DNA of 64,000 bases from Hippasteria phrygiana (lineage: Eukaryota; Echinodermata; Asteroidea; Valvatida; Goniasteridae), in contig JAZGUH010000490.1 in assembly GCA_037893225.1 (NCBI GenBank), forward strand, positions 488,501 through 552,500, given 5' to 3'. This document shows positions 1 through 11,489 of the stretch, one piece after another. Numbering within the stretch: the first letter of the stretch is position 1; every line of letters begins with the position of its first letter. Made by a program: the position numbers and the translations under genes. Under the pieces are notes generated by a model that had not been told where the DNA came from, searched no databases, and was given only the letters and a program-made list of their open reading frames with translations.

Positions 1-456
1 GGGGGGGGGGGGGGCGAAAATTTGTGCCTGCCACAGTTCTCAGCCAAACCATTTTGTAGGGGAGGCAAAATTGTTGCCGTCATATTTACTCGTAATATTT
101 CTTTTTCAAAAAGAGGAAGGAGGCGCTTTCCTCTTGATTATTTGGTTTTTATTTGATTTTGCTTGCAGTGCCTACCAGGCAGTATTTCAAAGATGGCTTT
201 CTATGTTTGTGTTGGTTTTTTTTTCAAGATGGCTTTTTGGAGTAAACCAAATTGATTCAAGACATGCGGCAGATCAACTTCCCCTTTTTCTTTTGCATTT
301 TTTTAAAGATTTCTTTTTTGTGGAAAAAAAGACGAAAAACGAAAATAGACCCGTCTGTTTTTGAACACAGCATGTGGCTTTCCCAATTTTGGCTGAACAA
401 GCTGGAGCCGTATTTCATAGCTCTGATTACCCTTAGCGAGGAATCACTGCCAAGTA
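1..456. other. No gene seen
   Basis: Begins with G14. T-rich sequence with no family match and no exon that would extend the OST-alpha-like gene. Confidence 0.5.
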
Positions 457-948
457 CACTATGAACATCTTTATCTCTTAAAAATTTGTTAAAGAGCCAC
501 TTTTCCCTTGATTTACCATGAACCAAAATTTTCAAGGTTTTTTCAACATATTATGGGAGATTAGGAGTCCGTGAAAACACCCTTAGAAAAGTCCTTTGTT
601 TAGCCGTCCATGAAAATCCGGTGACTTCAGCCACTATAGTGCCAGATTGTGTAGTGGAATCCATGAAAACTCTGGTATTATAATCTTGTGGTTGAGCTTG
701 GCAAGTCTGCTGCCTGGCCCTCCTTAGGCCAGAGTATTTAGAATGTTTACAATAGAGATTTTATATTCACCGTTATGTATGACCAATGATAATCCTCAGT
801 GGACAGGGTCATTAAAAAAACGTGAAAAAAACCTTACAGGATTAGTGCTATAAGCCCCAGGTAAATATCTGTGAAACATCCCTTAGGGATTAATTTCACA
901 GCAAAGTGGACTTTTAATGGGAATTTAAGGGATTAGATGTTCATAGCG
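457..948. mobile_element. Short CACTA (EnSpm-like) element, copy 1
   Basis: Starts CACTATGAACATC and ends GATGTTCATAG with CG instead of the expected TG. Ends and subterminal sequence match the larger copy at 46152-48865; this copy lacks that copy's 2.2-kb interior. No clear target duplication. Confidence 0.65.
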
Positions 949-1015
949 AAACATGCCAACTGCAGAATTTTCTGCTATACATATAGCAGAAAATTCTGCA
1001 GTTAGCATGTTTCGC
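946..1015. repeat. 70-bp palindrome abutting CACTA copy 1
   Basis: Arms GCGAAACATGC and AACTGCAGAATTTTCTGCTA with their complements (one unpaired C), centre TACAT. Begins where the CACTA element ends. Confidence 0.75.
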
Positions 1016-1185
1016 AGGTTTCGCAGGTTAGCGAAGAATTGCAGGGTGTAAGAGCAGGTAATCCAGCAAGTTGGACCCTGGACTGAGATAGGGCAAAAAC
1101 ATGGCACACAGCGGGGCGATGGGGGAGGGGGGGGGGGGGGTGTTGACTCCCCAAACCCCTTCTTGATCCCGAGTTAGATACTCAC

Positions 1186-1438
1186 CGTTAGCTCTGTTGG
1201 GGCCATCAAACGGCATTGAGCACGGTATGAGGTTCTTAGTTGTCATGAGTCCGATAATGACCATCTGAACATCGCTGATCAGGAAGCCGGCAAACAGCAG
1301 CAGGCACTTGGAGGTCAGGTAGAACCCCTTCAGCAAAGGTTTGGAGGCATTGTGGACGATGTACAGGGCACACATGAAGATCCCGCCAGACACTAGCACC
1401 AAGCTGTAGATGACGATGGAGCCGTTGTCTGCCGTCAT
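1186..1438 (-). CDS. SLC51A: OST-alpha-like, coding exon 6 (residues 186-269), last visible
   Basis: Membrane segment 5 (IVIYSLVLVSGGIFMCALYI), a loop with NASKPLLKGF, segment 6 (LLLFAGFLISDVQMVIIGLM), then a cysteine-containing loop (IPCSMPFDGPNRAN). Donor GTGAGT in phase 1, so at least one further exon is required beyond the left edge. The intron after it contains a poly-C run in mRNA sense. Confidence 0.82.
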
Positions 1439-4400
1439 CTGTGAAAATGTTGTCAATTTGGGGACGGAGTTTTATTATTTCTTTCTTCACCTTTCCTACT
1501 GTTTTCCACTTTTTTGTTGAAATTCCTATTTTTTCCTACTTTTTTGTCCCACACAAGTCTGAAAAATGAAATCTCACTGAATATTTTTCATCAGTGATAC
1601 ACACTGCTATATGAAAATCACAAAGAAGGGGGTTGGGTGCAGGAGAACTTCAACTTTACTTCTAAGAGCTTAGTTGAGGATAATAGAGCACGTGTATGCC
1701 AGGCTTGTGATGCTGTGGATACATGGGCGAGTATCAATGAAAACTACTCCTGATAAAGCCTGCAAAAGTCCTACTTTCATCCAGATTTTTGTCCTATTTT
1801 TGAAAATGTTGATCCTAATATTCTCTTACTTTTTCAACTGGGTCCTGCTCGAAAGCCTCTTTCCCACGATCAGCAGATCATGAACTTAATCCTGTACGAT
1901 GTACAAATCATGCAAGTTCTGCCCTGTGCAATCGGTAACATTGTGAACCTGTTCTGTGTGATCTACTGATCATGCAAGTTGTGCTCTTGTACTAACAAAT
2001 TCTAAGCAAATTCTGCGCTGCGTGATCGACCGACATTTGCGCGAATGATCATGCAATCTGTCAATCACGTTGTTCCACCGATCGTGCCCAACATATACAT
2101 GTACATGTATATGCGTCCCTGTTTTATATAGTGACATGTATAAGATTTTGCAATTCCGGACACATTCTTTAATGAATTCTATCTCCAAGAGTGATTATGT
2201 AAAGCAAAGTACCTGCCAAACAAAATTTAAAATAGTGTGAAGTGAATTTTAATACTTGATGGAAATTACACAGGTCAGGTGTAACAGGGACACCAAAAAA
2301 ATGTCACACTTTTGGACCCCAAATTTATTAAATGACCATATGCATTATGTGACAAGCATTACAAGAAATCACTTTGGAATTTCTCATAATAACAGCGTAT
2401 GTGTTGTGTACGGTACAGTGCACTATTAAGTTTTAAAAAAATTCAAAGTGAACAAAGAAACTGGCAGGAGCGGGATTTGAACCTGCGACCTCCGGGTTAC
2501 CGTACCGGCGCTTTACCAAAAGCTATCTTGCCCTATGTTGGCGGTCTCCCAAACTGTCAGTATCTTTGTTCGGGTGGGCGCTAGTGGATTGTTTGACGAA
2601 TTACAAGTTAAAAACAGTTAAACCATTCAAAAACTACCTAGGAGACGTATATACGATTCTTACTACGCTCAAGCTGTAAGTCCCGTTAACAAACAACACG
2701 TTCTCAATGAACATCAGGAGTGCCCTGAACATGGCAAACTGGATGACGCAGAAACGTAGCCGCAAGAAGGCCCATCTGTCAGTGTGAGACGGAGAAAAAA
2801 TACGTTGATGTGGAGCAAAGCAGTGGTAAAACCACATGTAAGAAAAAAGGACTGGCAGATCCAAGTCCAATGCCAAAACAGTGAAATAGTGGACTTAGAT
2901 AACATACAACATTTGCAAACATAACAAAACATAACTAACAAATTATTATGAAAGACCCTTACTTAAGGGGACTGTTTGCTGAGCAAATTGCTAAGACATT
3001 TTTGTTTAGGTTACGTCATAGGGTGCTCCTTTAAAGTATAGATTTTGTGAAAAGGGGCTCTGTACTAACTTAGATAATGTTTTCAACTTTAAATTACAGT
3101 TGATTGTATGTAAAAAAAAGATGTTTTACTTTTCCTGTAAAACTTGATTAAGGAATTGTACTGAAATCCAATATGGCCGCCATTACCATGGCAACAGCGG
3201 ATTTGCGGACAGTGTTTTTTCTTGTAAATTTTAAAGACAATATATTGGTGATAATGCATTAAAACAAAACTTTAAAACAAAAAAAGTAGTCTGCTTAAAC
3301 AGTCCCCTTAACAGTTAGTAAATAATACTCTCAAGCATCCTGTGAAATCATGGCACCTGGTCTGCTGTCATTTTCAAGAAAAGTGGGGTTTTGTATCAAT
3401 TTCCAGCGATGGTCAGCCAACCATCATTGGAAGAAAAAAAACCTGACTTTTGGCAAATACTGCCTCCAATTTACCAAATTTACTGAGTCCACATTTTGAT
3501 TGCAATCGATCATATGCATCGGTACATATGATGCACGATATGGGGCAGAGGGAACCCCCCTCTTTTGTGTTAGTCATTGTGTTCCCGGAATCTCAGGAAT
3601 TCTTTTCAGATGTCTAGGGGGATGAGTATGTATATACCGGCAATCGTGTACAAAACATATGGGAGGCCTTCCAAAAAAGTTATAGAGTATAAACAAAAGA
3701 GGAACAATGGGATGTCCATGATTGCAGGTATTTACACACTTGTGTGTGTTAGTCTGGAGAGTGTATAGGGTATAGGGACAAAAGGGGGGGGGGGGGGGGT
3801 ACCCCTCTGCCCCATATCAAGCTGGGTATATGGGTGCAAGCTAGCTAGTCTGGTTCCTTGAGGGGGAGGGGGGTCCGTTTCTATAACTGCCTCTGAAGTT
3901 CGTATAGCAATCTCATAATTTGTAACCCTGAAAAGGTTACTTGTCAACCACACGTCTTGAGGTTGTATATTAAAGTAAATACTTACTCAGTCAGTTTGAT
4001 GGCTGGCTTCTTACCACAGATGAGTGGGAGAATGGGTACCTTGGTGTCGGCAATCTTGAGAATGGCATGCTCGTAGCCGCCAAAGTAGAACACGATCAGC
4101 CCAATGAAGAAGTACACAGCCAAGGCGTAGTAACTAGACAAATGAGTACAGCAAACAATGAAATTAGTACTATTTTTTTAATTCAAGTCAAACTCAAGGC
4201 AAACAAGATCAACCAAAACCTGGTCAAATAAATTTAAATGGTTTAGTAAAAAAGCAGCAAAGAGCATCATAAAAATGTACATAACATGAAACTACAAAAA
4301 GACAAACAAATATCTACATAATGTCAATGAGAACATCTTACTTACCAGGTAGCAGTGAGATTGCAGAAGACTGACGAACGTGGGAAGTAGAGAGAGAAGA

Positions 4401-7400
4401 GCGAGGTTACTGCAAAGACCTTGCAAGGAGAGAAGACAGGCACCATTACAGTTTGACAAAAATAATGGACACTCAGATTCATCCTTTGTACTTCTTTGGA
4501 TGGGAATAATAAATGGAGCTTTGGAGAGTGGGTTTGTGTGAGAATGTATATACCGGCAATCGTGGACTAGGGACAAAAAGGGTTAGGTCATATAGACAAG
4601 GGGGTCCACGTTTGACCGAACGTCCACGATTGAAAATCGTGTACAAAACCAATGGGAGGCCTTCCGAAAAAGTTAAACAAAAGAGGAACAATGGGACGTC
4701 TACGATTGCAGGTATTTACACACTTGGGTGGGTGAGTTTGTATATGCCGGCAATCGTGGACCTAGGACAAAAGAATTCGGGAGTAGACAAAGGGGTCCAC
4801 GTTTGACCTAACGTCCACGATTGAAAATCGTGTACAAAACCAATGGGAGGCCTTCCGAAACAGTTAGAGTATAAACAAAAGAGGAACAATGGGAGGTCCA
4901 CGATGGGTGGGAAGAGTTTGTTGAAAAAACCCTAGAATTCTGGGCTTAGAAACACCTTTAATCGTGGACCTCCTATTGTTTGTACTTTTTTGGGAGGACC
5001 CTCATTGGTTTTGTACACGATTTTCAACCGTGGACCTTGACTTAACCGTAGACCCTATTGTCCTCTTTCTTAAAGGTCCACAGTTTGAATACCCATACAA
5101 ACCCACCCACACATTTGTAAATACCTGCAATCGCGGACCTCCCATTGTTGCTCTTTTGTTTATACCTCAACTTTCTCGGAAGGCCTCCCATATGTTTTGT
5201 ACACGATTTTCAATCGTGGACCTTAACACACTCGTGGACCCTATTATCCTCTTTGTTAAAGGTCCACGGTTTGAATAACTATACAAACTCACAGCCACAC
5301 ATTTGTAAATACCTGCAATCGCGGACCTCCCATTGTTGCTCTTTTATTTATACCTCAACTTTCTGGGAAGGCCTCCTATATGTTTTGTACACGATTTTCA
5401 ATCGTGGACCTTGACACACTCGTGGACCCTATTATCCTCTTTGTTAAAGGTCCACGGTTTGAATAACTATACAAACTCACCCACCCACCACCCACAACAA
5501 CAATAATTGAAACAAACCACAACCTTGTTTTCATTAACCTCCTGAATGGACGACAGTCATAGCCCTGGTTTGAAAACCACCACCTGGCTGGTTGTCCTCT
5601 ATAAGTGCATTCCTGTGTATACTCAATCCATTCATGTTTGAGTGTAATGAATAGATTTTTCATTTCAACAAAGCTTTCATTCACACGAAAGGAGGGGGGG
5701 GGGGTTCCAAGTGCGATGAATATAGGACCACTCTATCCCCCCCCCATGATCTTTTTACAAGGAGTTCTATTACCAAACAATATCTTGCATGGAACATCCC
5801 CATTAGTTGATTTTGTTGCCAAGTTCGTGTCGCTGTCGGCAAAATCACATCTCAGTCGGCAAAGCTTAGTGCATAGTGTGAGCAATAGTATGCAAGTATT
5901 CAACATGTCACATATGTATACATTTTTCGAACCGCAAATTTTTGGGCCAACTCTTTTGGGAATTCTTTTCTCGCACCCCGTTGGCAAAATTGGATGACAC
6001 CCCAATTCAAAATGATCTACCCTACACCCCTAAATGGGAATTAAGATTGTGCTCATATTTGCTGTATGGTCAGATGTGTGAAGTTGAACTGAATATCTGA
6101 TGTATGGTACTTTTAAAAATCTTAAGCACACTTACCGGATAGATACCCAAAATCCACATGATCCGGATCATCCTGTCCTTATTGGGGATCTTGTTGAACA
6201 GGAAGTTGCAGTTCTCGATAAACGCAAAGAACATGACAAGAGTGATGAACGTCAGGATCCAGAAGACGCTGGTCAGCATGGTGTCGTCAAAAATGACTGC
6301 CAAAGGAGAATGAGCAAATGCATTTAAATATAGATTTAAAGGTATTATACATCATTTGCTTTTGTTGTAATTTTCAGAAACTTAAATGGATTTCGGGGTT
6401 TGTATTTGAAAGGGTGCTAGCAAATACTGTAACACTGACCTGTTTAAAGTTTTATGTGCATAGATGCTGGGAAAACCGTAGTCTTTGTGGAGAGAAACAA
6501 AAAATCTGTTCTAGTAGTCTGGTTCCCTGACCATACTTTAGACAAAACGGAGCAATTTATAGACGTCATGGCACCTAGTGTACCGTCGTTTTCAAGAAAA
6601 GTGGAAACTTGTATCGTTTTCCAACGATGGTCAGCCGACCATCGTTGGAAATAGTCTAGTTCCCCTTACCTGGTAATTCCTTGACTCTATAAATTGCTCC
6701 ATTTTGACTTAAGTAGGGTCAGGGAACAATTTTTGTTCTCTGTTTCCCAGCATCTATGCACACAAAACTGTTACAGTATTTGCTAGCACGCTATAAAATA
6801 CTTAACCCCCAAATCCATTTATTTCTGAAAATTACAGCAAAAGCAAATGGTGTACTACCTTTAACAGGCTTGCAACTTGGAATTAACAAAAAACGAGGAA
6901 TCTTTACAAGACTTTCTACAGTGTTTTTCAATTTTCAATGGCATAAGTGAAAAACGAGGAAATCAGCTGATCCGATCTTTTTTTGTTGCCAGTGATTTTT
7001 CTATTCATATTTGTCTATAATTTCAAGAACAGTGCAGTCTCCCAAACTTCCAGCTACCTTTGTACTTTAAATAAAGAAGGGGGTCCATACTCATATTGAC
7101 ATCATACCTTGAGACTTTAGCCTAGGGATGATATCACTACCTTAGTATGAAAAGTAGCGTTAGCATAAATTCCAAGAGATTGGTAAAAGTTACAAGGGGG
7201 CTGGGGAAGGGAGGAGGGAGGTCAAACAAAAAAAACTACCCTGCCCCGAGTATTTTTAAATTAGATTTTGGAGTTTATGCCAAGAGTATCAAGCCATCTA
7301 TTTTTTTTTTGGGGGGGGGGGTTAACTTTTAGGCCAACACTCTTAGATCTGGCAAAACCAACATGCTTTTTTTTTTTTGTAGCTTTAAGGGTAAAAATAA

Positions 7401-9429
7401 AAATGTCAGATCCACAATTAGAATAGCAATAGCAATTAAAGCAAAAATGAGGCTGATGGTGAAAATATGTATTAAATTATATTTTAAAAAATTGCCCATA
7501 AGCAAGGACAGTTAGTACTCCACATTCTGAAAAATATTGACAGCATTATTAATACAAGATTGTTGAATGCATAAGATCCAAGTCAGTACTACAAGCCAAT
7601 CTCATCATGTCATACACATGCTGAAATAAAGTATGTCATACTGACTGTTGATTATCCTTTGTAAAACAAAAATTCCCTTTCATCCGAACTTTTACAAGAA
7701 TTTATCATGTACTGGCTGGTACCTATGGGACACAACTAACTCATCTATTGCACTGGTTACATTTTCACAAACCACCCTGTGAAGGTAAACGCATTTGTGA
7801 CCCACTCTGCAAAAAGGGCAATTATGTTGCAAAATTTGAAAATAGTGTTTTATATATAGCTGGAAAGGCCATTTTATAAGCTTTCATATGGTATATGTCT
7901 GAGGCCTGTAGCATTTTGCAATCACGAGATATTTGGAAATTTGCATGTTTGTTTTCTTGAAATGACTTAAGGAGAAAGAAGCCATTTAAAAAAACAAAAA
8001 GCAAAGCAATAGATTGAAGCACTCGACACAAACACATTCTTTTTCCAACTTCGAATAATATACGTATCAAAGATACAAAAAATTCCCTCCCTTAAAAATT
8101 ACTTGTTTGAAGAATTGTTAACCCTCTTCACATAAAACGGCCCATTACGCGTAAAAGCATACAGCGACTTATATGCCTTTTTTGCAGAGCGGGTCACATT
8201 TGGCTAATTGCCAGAAATAAATATACTTGTAAAATAAATATGTTACAAATAATTAATCGTCATAAATAAAATAAAAGGATGCATTTACCATCGATCATTT
8301 CCAACACCGACCGATCCACTGGCAGACATTGCGTCTCATTATCTCCCATGATGCTTCACTTCAATAAAAAGGAAGTTAGAGATGGAACAAACTCAATGAA
8401 ACTTTGCATGCATGCATGACAAATTCTGGAATTAGAAACTCCTTCAAACAGATGAACAAATTATGTTTTTTTCTAGTTGGCTCACTTCTTTGAGGAAAAT
8501 CAATAAAAAAAATAACTGGAGATGAAAGAAACTCAATAAACATTCTCAGGCATGACATATGTCATGCCATGTGAATTCTTGAATCATATTCTCTTCAAAA
8601 AGATTAACAAAATATCTTTTTCTTTCCAAATTAAATAATTACAGTGGTTTTGAGGGTTTGTCCATTTCCATTGTGGTATTCTTTGGCAACATTTACCCTG
8701 ATGACTAAAACTAGCACAGAAAGCAACAGAGGGCAAAAGACAAACTTTGCTCTGTAACTGTGAGGGGAAAACACTATAAAACTGCTGGGGAGTTCTGAAT
8801 CATTCTTTTAATGTGCAACTGAAAATTCAAGATAAGTGAATATTAAAGTCGGGAGCTTTTGAATTTTTTAGTTGTAAAAGACATGAAGTTATCACCTGAT
8901 AAAATTGTGTATCAGTTGGAAGGCACATGAACTTTGTAAAGTTCTATTCACAAACTGTTTTTTCCGCACTTTTAGCATTTTTTCAGCACTTTTACAGTTT
9001 GCACTGGAATAGGCCTACAATGTATATACATGGATAAAGGAATGATGGTTCCTCCGCAAGTCTGTCTATAAAACTCACCTCAAATGCAATCCTTACGTTA
9101 AAAATACCTCCAAAAATCACGAAATGCTGTACCAATATAAATTCTTCCTAGTTGTTTGGCACTACAGGCTATACGCAACACAGATCAAAATCTAAAAAAA
9201 GAACGACGGTCCAAACTTCTGAAACTTATATTCAGAACGATACTTAATTCTGTCACACCACAAAGCAGAGCAAACATACCCCGGGGCTTCCGTAATCTTC
9301 CGACAAGTCCAAAAGGCGATCGGAGCTAATGATCACTGCCGGCTAGAAGATAATATTCCATTGCCCTACATTGTGCGTCTCAGGCACTGCAGCTACACAG
9401 CTATGATGCGACCTTTGAATGTATTTATA
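1186..9429 (-). CDS. SLC51A: Organic solute transporter alpha-like gene (OST-alpha/SLC51A family), 3' end off the window
   Basis: Multi-exon minus-strand gene; six coding exons (1186-1438, 2664-2775, 3987-4133, 4346-4419, 6136-6296, 8289-8349) join in frame to about 269 codons. OST-alpha is the polytopic subunit of the OST-alpha/beta bile acid and steroid exporter of the basolateral membrane; that role is family knowledge. Seen here: six hydrophobic segments in the family order; the motif WILGIYPV; a membrane-edge FPRSS like the PRS of vertebrate OST-alpha; and YYALAVYFFIGLIVFYFGG, matching the family segment that ends in YxGG. The vertebrate protein is about 340 residues, so the last segment and tail should lie left of position 1; no matching exon is visible between 1 and 1185. 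The related TMEM184 family is the alternative, but the PRS motif favours OST-alpha. Two inverted transposon copies flank the promoter and first exon. Confidence 0.8.
2462..2533 (-). tRNA. tRNA-Thr-like pseudogene, minus strand
   Basis: Part of a module fragment at 2443-2584 in the intron between OST-alpha-like exons 5 and 6. A box altered (AGCTTTTGG). Confidence 0.4.
2664..2775 (-). CDS. SLC51A: OST-alpha-like, coding exon 5 (residues 148-185)
   Basis: Membrane segment 4 (RFCVIQFAMFRALLMFIENV) followed by NGTYS, a possible glycosylation site matching the family GxY motif. The donor is ambiguous: GTAGTA after AGC, or GTAAGA three bases later. Both keep the frame and differ by one valine; the second fits the donor consensus better. 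Confidence 0.8.
2898..3490 (+). mobile_element. TTAA-type palindrome family, copy A, carrying a nested MITE
   Basis: Left end ACATACAACATTTGC; degraded palindrome near 3411-3432 (CCAGCGATGGT / ACCATCATTGG). Interrupted by the MITE at 2967-3307. The right end is not recognisable. Confidence 0.5.
2967..3307. mobile_element. TTAA-flanked MITE with ITR GGGGACTGTTT
   Basis: TTAA at 2963-2966 and 3308-3311; ends GGGGACTGTTTGCTGAGCA and TGCTTAAACAGTCCCC. 341 bp, no coding content. TTAA targeting suggests piggyBac mobilisation. Confidence 0.7.
3626..3745 (+). repeat. Single unit of the CGTGGAC satellite
   Basis: GTATATACCGGCAATCGTG ... AGGTATTTACACACTTGTG, with GGGAGGCCTTCC inside. Same family as the array at 4540-5480. 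Confidence 0.5.
3987..4133 (-). CDS. SLC51A: OST-alpha-like, coding exon 4 (residues 99-147)
   Basis: Encodes membrane segment 3 and the conserved YFGG followed by a lysine-rich loop with one cysteine (LPLICGKKPAIKL). Vertebrate OST-alpha has a long cysteine cluster in this loop; here it is reduced to one Cys. Donor GTAAGT. Confidence 0.85.
4346..4419 (-). CDS. SLC51A: OST-alpha-like, coding exon 3 (residues 75-99)
   Basis: Short exon that completes membrane segment 2 and carries YFPRSSVFCN, aligning with the PRS motif after helix 2 of OST-alpha. Acceptor AAG, donor GTAAGT. It was identified because exon 2 ends in phase 0 and exon 4 needs two bases before it; this exon supplies exactly that. 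Confidence 0.8.
4540..5480. repeat. CGTGGAC satellite array, two units one way and three the other
   Basis: Units of about 185-190 bp (ACCGGCAATCGTGGAC, GATTGAAAATCGTGTACAAA, GGGAGGCCTTCC, AAGAGGAACAATGGGA). Two lie in plus orientation up to 4916, three inverted from 4950. Diverged relatives at 15920-16300 and 38790-39170. Confidence 0.65.
6136..6296 (-). CDS. SLC51A: OST-alpha-like, coding exon 2 (residues 21-74)
   Basis: Acceptor CAG, donor GTAAGT. Encodes the first membrane segment (SVFWILTFITLVMFFAF), a polar loop (CNFLFNKIPNKDR) and the start of the second segment (MWILGIYP). Ends in phase 0. Confidence 0.85.
6340..6860 (+). mobile_element. TTAA-flanked palindrome family, copy B (full length)
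   Basis: TTAA at 6336-6339 and 6861-6864. Ends begin AGGTATTATACATCATTTGC and its complement; the inverted repeats extend about 110-130 bp inward (to GATGCTGGGA). Internal palindrome at 6617-6651 (CCAACGATGGTC/GACCATCGTTGG around AGCC). Confidence 0.75.
7797..8197 (-). mobile_element. Inverted-repeat element, ITR GTGACCCACTCTGCAAAAAG, copy 1
   Basis: Ends GTGACCC(A/G)CTCTGCAAAAAG and its complement, 401 bp. The interior is nearly identical to the opposite-oriented copy at 9837-10239. Both keep an open frame with KSFQENKHANFQIS and YHMKAYKMAF; that may only reflect recent origin. Confidence 0.65.
8289..8349 (-). CDS. SLC51A: OST-alpha-like, coding exon 1 (residues 1-20)
   Basis: Starts at ATG (8347-8349) and reads MGDNETQCLPVDRSVLEMID, then a GT donor (GTAAAT); phase 1. 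NET is a possible N-glycosylation site, consistent with an extracellular N terminus. A plausible acceptor (TTTTTATTGAAG) lies just upstream of the ATG, so the mRNA probably has a separate 5' non-coding exon. The start is chosen because it is the only ATG before the first membrane segment that splices in frame. Confidence 0.72.
9280..9396 (-). other. Probable 5' non-coding exon of the OST-alpha-like gene
   Basis: The stretch between the predicted start site and the donor GTATGT just after GCCCCGGG (minus strand). It contains ATGs in no frame that joins the coding exon. Boundaries are inferred; RNA data would settle them. Confidence 0.35.
9422..9429 (-). promoter_or_regulatory. TATA box of the OST-alpha-like gene
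   Basis: TATAAATA on the minus strand. About 30 bases downstream transcription would start near 9390-9398 and run through a non-coding exon ending at a good donor (GTATGT) at 9278-9279. Inferred from consensus and position only. Confidence 0.5.
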
Positions 9430-9836
9430 GAGCAGATTATAATTCCAGATCTTGTGCATAGTGAATCCATAGATAACCGATTTGCACGCTGACAAAAGAA
9501 TGAGCCTCAATTAATGATTAATCTGCTTCAAAGTCAGACAATATATTTAGGTTTATATTCTCCCCCTGAATAAGACATTTGGTAACATGAGTTAAAAAAT
9601 AAAAACAGTACAGTGTTGTCCAACTTTATGGAAACTTTCATAAAACAAGTTCCCATGTACATAAAAAAAAAACTTTGAATAATATTGAACATGGGACTTG
9701 AATATTGAATATCATCCAAACGCTGGAATGTGATATTAAAGCTGTACGTCTGTACCGAGACTAAATTTTTTAATTTAACGGATTTCCCCTTGCATTGATT
9801 AACGAAAAATTGCTTTCTGAACTGTAAACTCCATTC

Positions 9837-10239
9837 GTGACCCGCTCTGCAAAAAGGGCACATAAGTCAATGTATGCTTTTATGCGTAATGGGCAGTTCT
9901 ATGTGAAGAGGGTGAATCTTTTTTGCATCTTTGATACCTATATTATTCTAGTTCATAACCAAAATCTTTAATTTCAGTGAATAAAGTTGGAAAAAGAATG
10001 TGTTTGTGTCGAGTGCTTCAATCTATTGCTTTGCTTTTTGTTTTTCTTAAATGGCTTGTTTCTCCTTAAGTCATTTCAAGAAAACAAACATGCAAATTTC
10101 CAAATATCTCACGAATGCAAAATGCTACAGGCCTCAGACATATACCATATGAAAGCTTATAAAATGGCCTTTCTAGCTATATATAAAACACTATTTTCAA
10201 ATTTTGCAACATAAGTGACCTTTTTGCAGAGTGGGTTAC
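9837..10239 (+). mobile_element. Inverted-repeat element, copy 2, opposite orientation
   Basis: Same family as 7797-8197. The two inverted copies bracket the promoter and first coding exon of the OST-alpha-like gene. Confidence 0.65.
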
Positions 10240-10265
10240 ATTTGTTCTTCTTATTATATTTTAGT

Positions 10266-10392
10266 TAATATCCCACGAGTGCGAGTGGAACACGGAATAA
10301 TGTATTGTGTCCCATATTCCATAAGGCCGAGTGGCATATGGGACACGGACGCACTACATTTTCCGTGTTTCATGAGCGCGAGTGGGATAACG
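10266..10392. repeat. Short inverted-repeat element (ATCCCAC ends)
   Basis: Ends ATCCCACGAGTGCGAGTGG and GAGCGCGAGTGGGAT with ACACGG / CCGTGT inside. 127 bp, no coding content. Confidence 0.4.
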
Positions 10393-11050
10393 AATTTATC
10401 TTCAAGTAAACTTGACGCACAATAAAGAGGGAACATGCAAGCTGTACACAAAACCAGAATGTACAACACACGCATGTGTATCAATAACAGTTTCTGTGTT
10501 TTGCGTATAGCGCAATACGCAGAGTGCGATATAGACCGTGCAATATGGGATAATATCAGTTACCATGGATCGACCAATCAGGATCGAGGATTCAAGTTTG
10601 CTTGAAGATAATGTGCTATGCATAAAGACTGATATATACTTTCATACTGTACCAATTCACATTTTAAAACTTATGAAATCTGTTGACTGCCATCTTTTGA
10701 TTTTTGTGTGTGGAATGTCTCATTGGAAGGCTCTTATAATTTATCTAATGCTAACAAATCAGCAATTCAATTTGAAAAGATTTTTTTCAAGGAGATTCAC
10801 TCAAAAACACGAGCATGGAAGCTTTAATCCCCTGCATTCTCTGCAAACGCTCAGCTCATATAATTGTGAACTGCTCTGTGAAAGTAAGTCACAAGTAACA
10901 AGGCAACGTGTTTTGCTGCAACTTGCTTTGAATGACGTCGAATATGGAAAAATGTCTGAACGTTCACATTTTTGGCGTTATTCTAATTCTTTTGCACTGT
11001 AATTCTATAATTTCACATAAGGAAAATTGTTTAAAGAGGAAGTTCGGTGG

Positions 11051-11489
11051 TGAGAGAAGTCTGCGTCATTTTTTGTATTTTTATGTAGATTGCGTATTGC
11101 AAAATCAAACGGCAAATTATTTCTGCCATGAAATACCAAAAAAGTGACTTTTGAGAGCTATTTTTTATTAAGTCCCCTCTAGCCCGTTGGTGCCATTTGT
11201 CTAAAAGACGTCGCTGCGGGCAGCAAACAAATCGACGTCATAGGACGAACTCCTCTTTTGTGTCTACCACAAGGCATAAAAGGGGAGTTCGTCCTATGAC
11301 GTCGATTTGTTTGCTGCCCGCAGCGACGACTTCTAGACAAATGGCACCAGCGGGCTATGCTGCGCTAGAGGGACTTGATAAAAATAGCTCTCAAAAGTCA
11401 CTTTTTTGGTATTTCATGGCAGAAATGATTTGTTTGATTTTACAATACGCAATCTGCATAAAAATAAAAAATGATGCAGACTTCTCTCA
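11051..11489. mobile_element. Long foldback element, copy 1
   Basis: Almost the whole 439 bp is one inverted repeat: arms of about 200 bp from TGAGAGAAGTCTGCGTCA inward to CGAACTCC, around a loop of about 20-30 bases at 11255-11285. The end sequence TGAGAGAAGTCTGC recurs in copy 2 at 36963-37300. Confidence 0.7.

Noticed and set aside
1..1100. Final exon of the OST-alpha-like gene
   Set aside because: No frame carries a seventh membrane segment or family C-terminal motif; most of the region is a CACTA element.
9987..10214. Open frame shared between the two inverted elements, as possible small protein
   Set aside because: The elements are almost identical at DNA level and the ends of the frames differ; no evidence of coding constraint.
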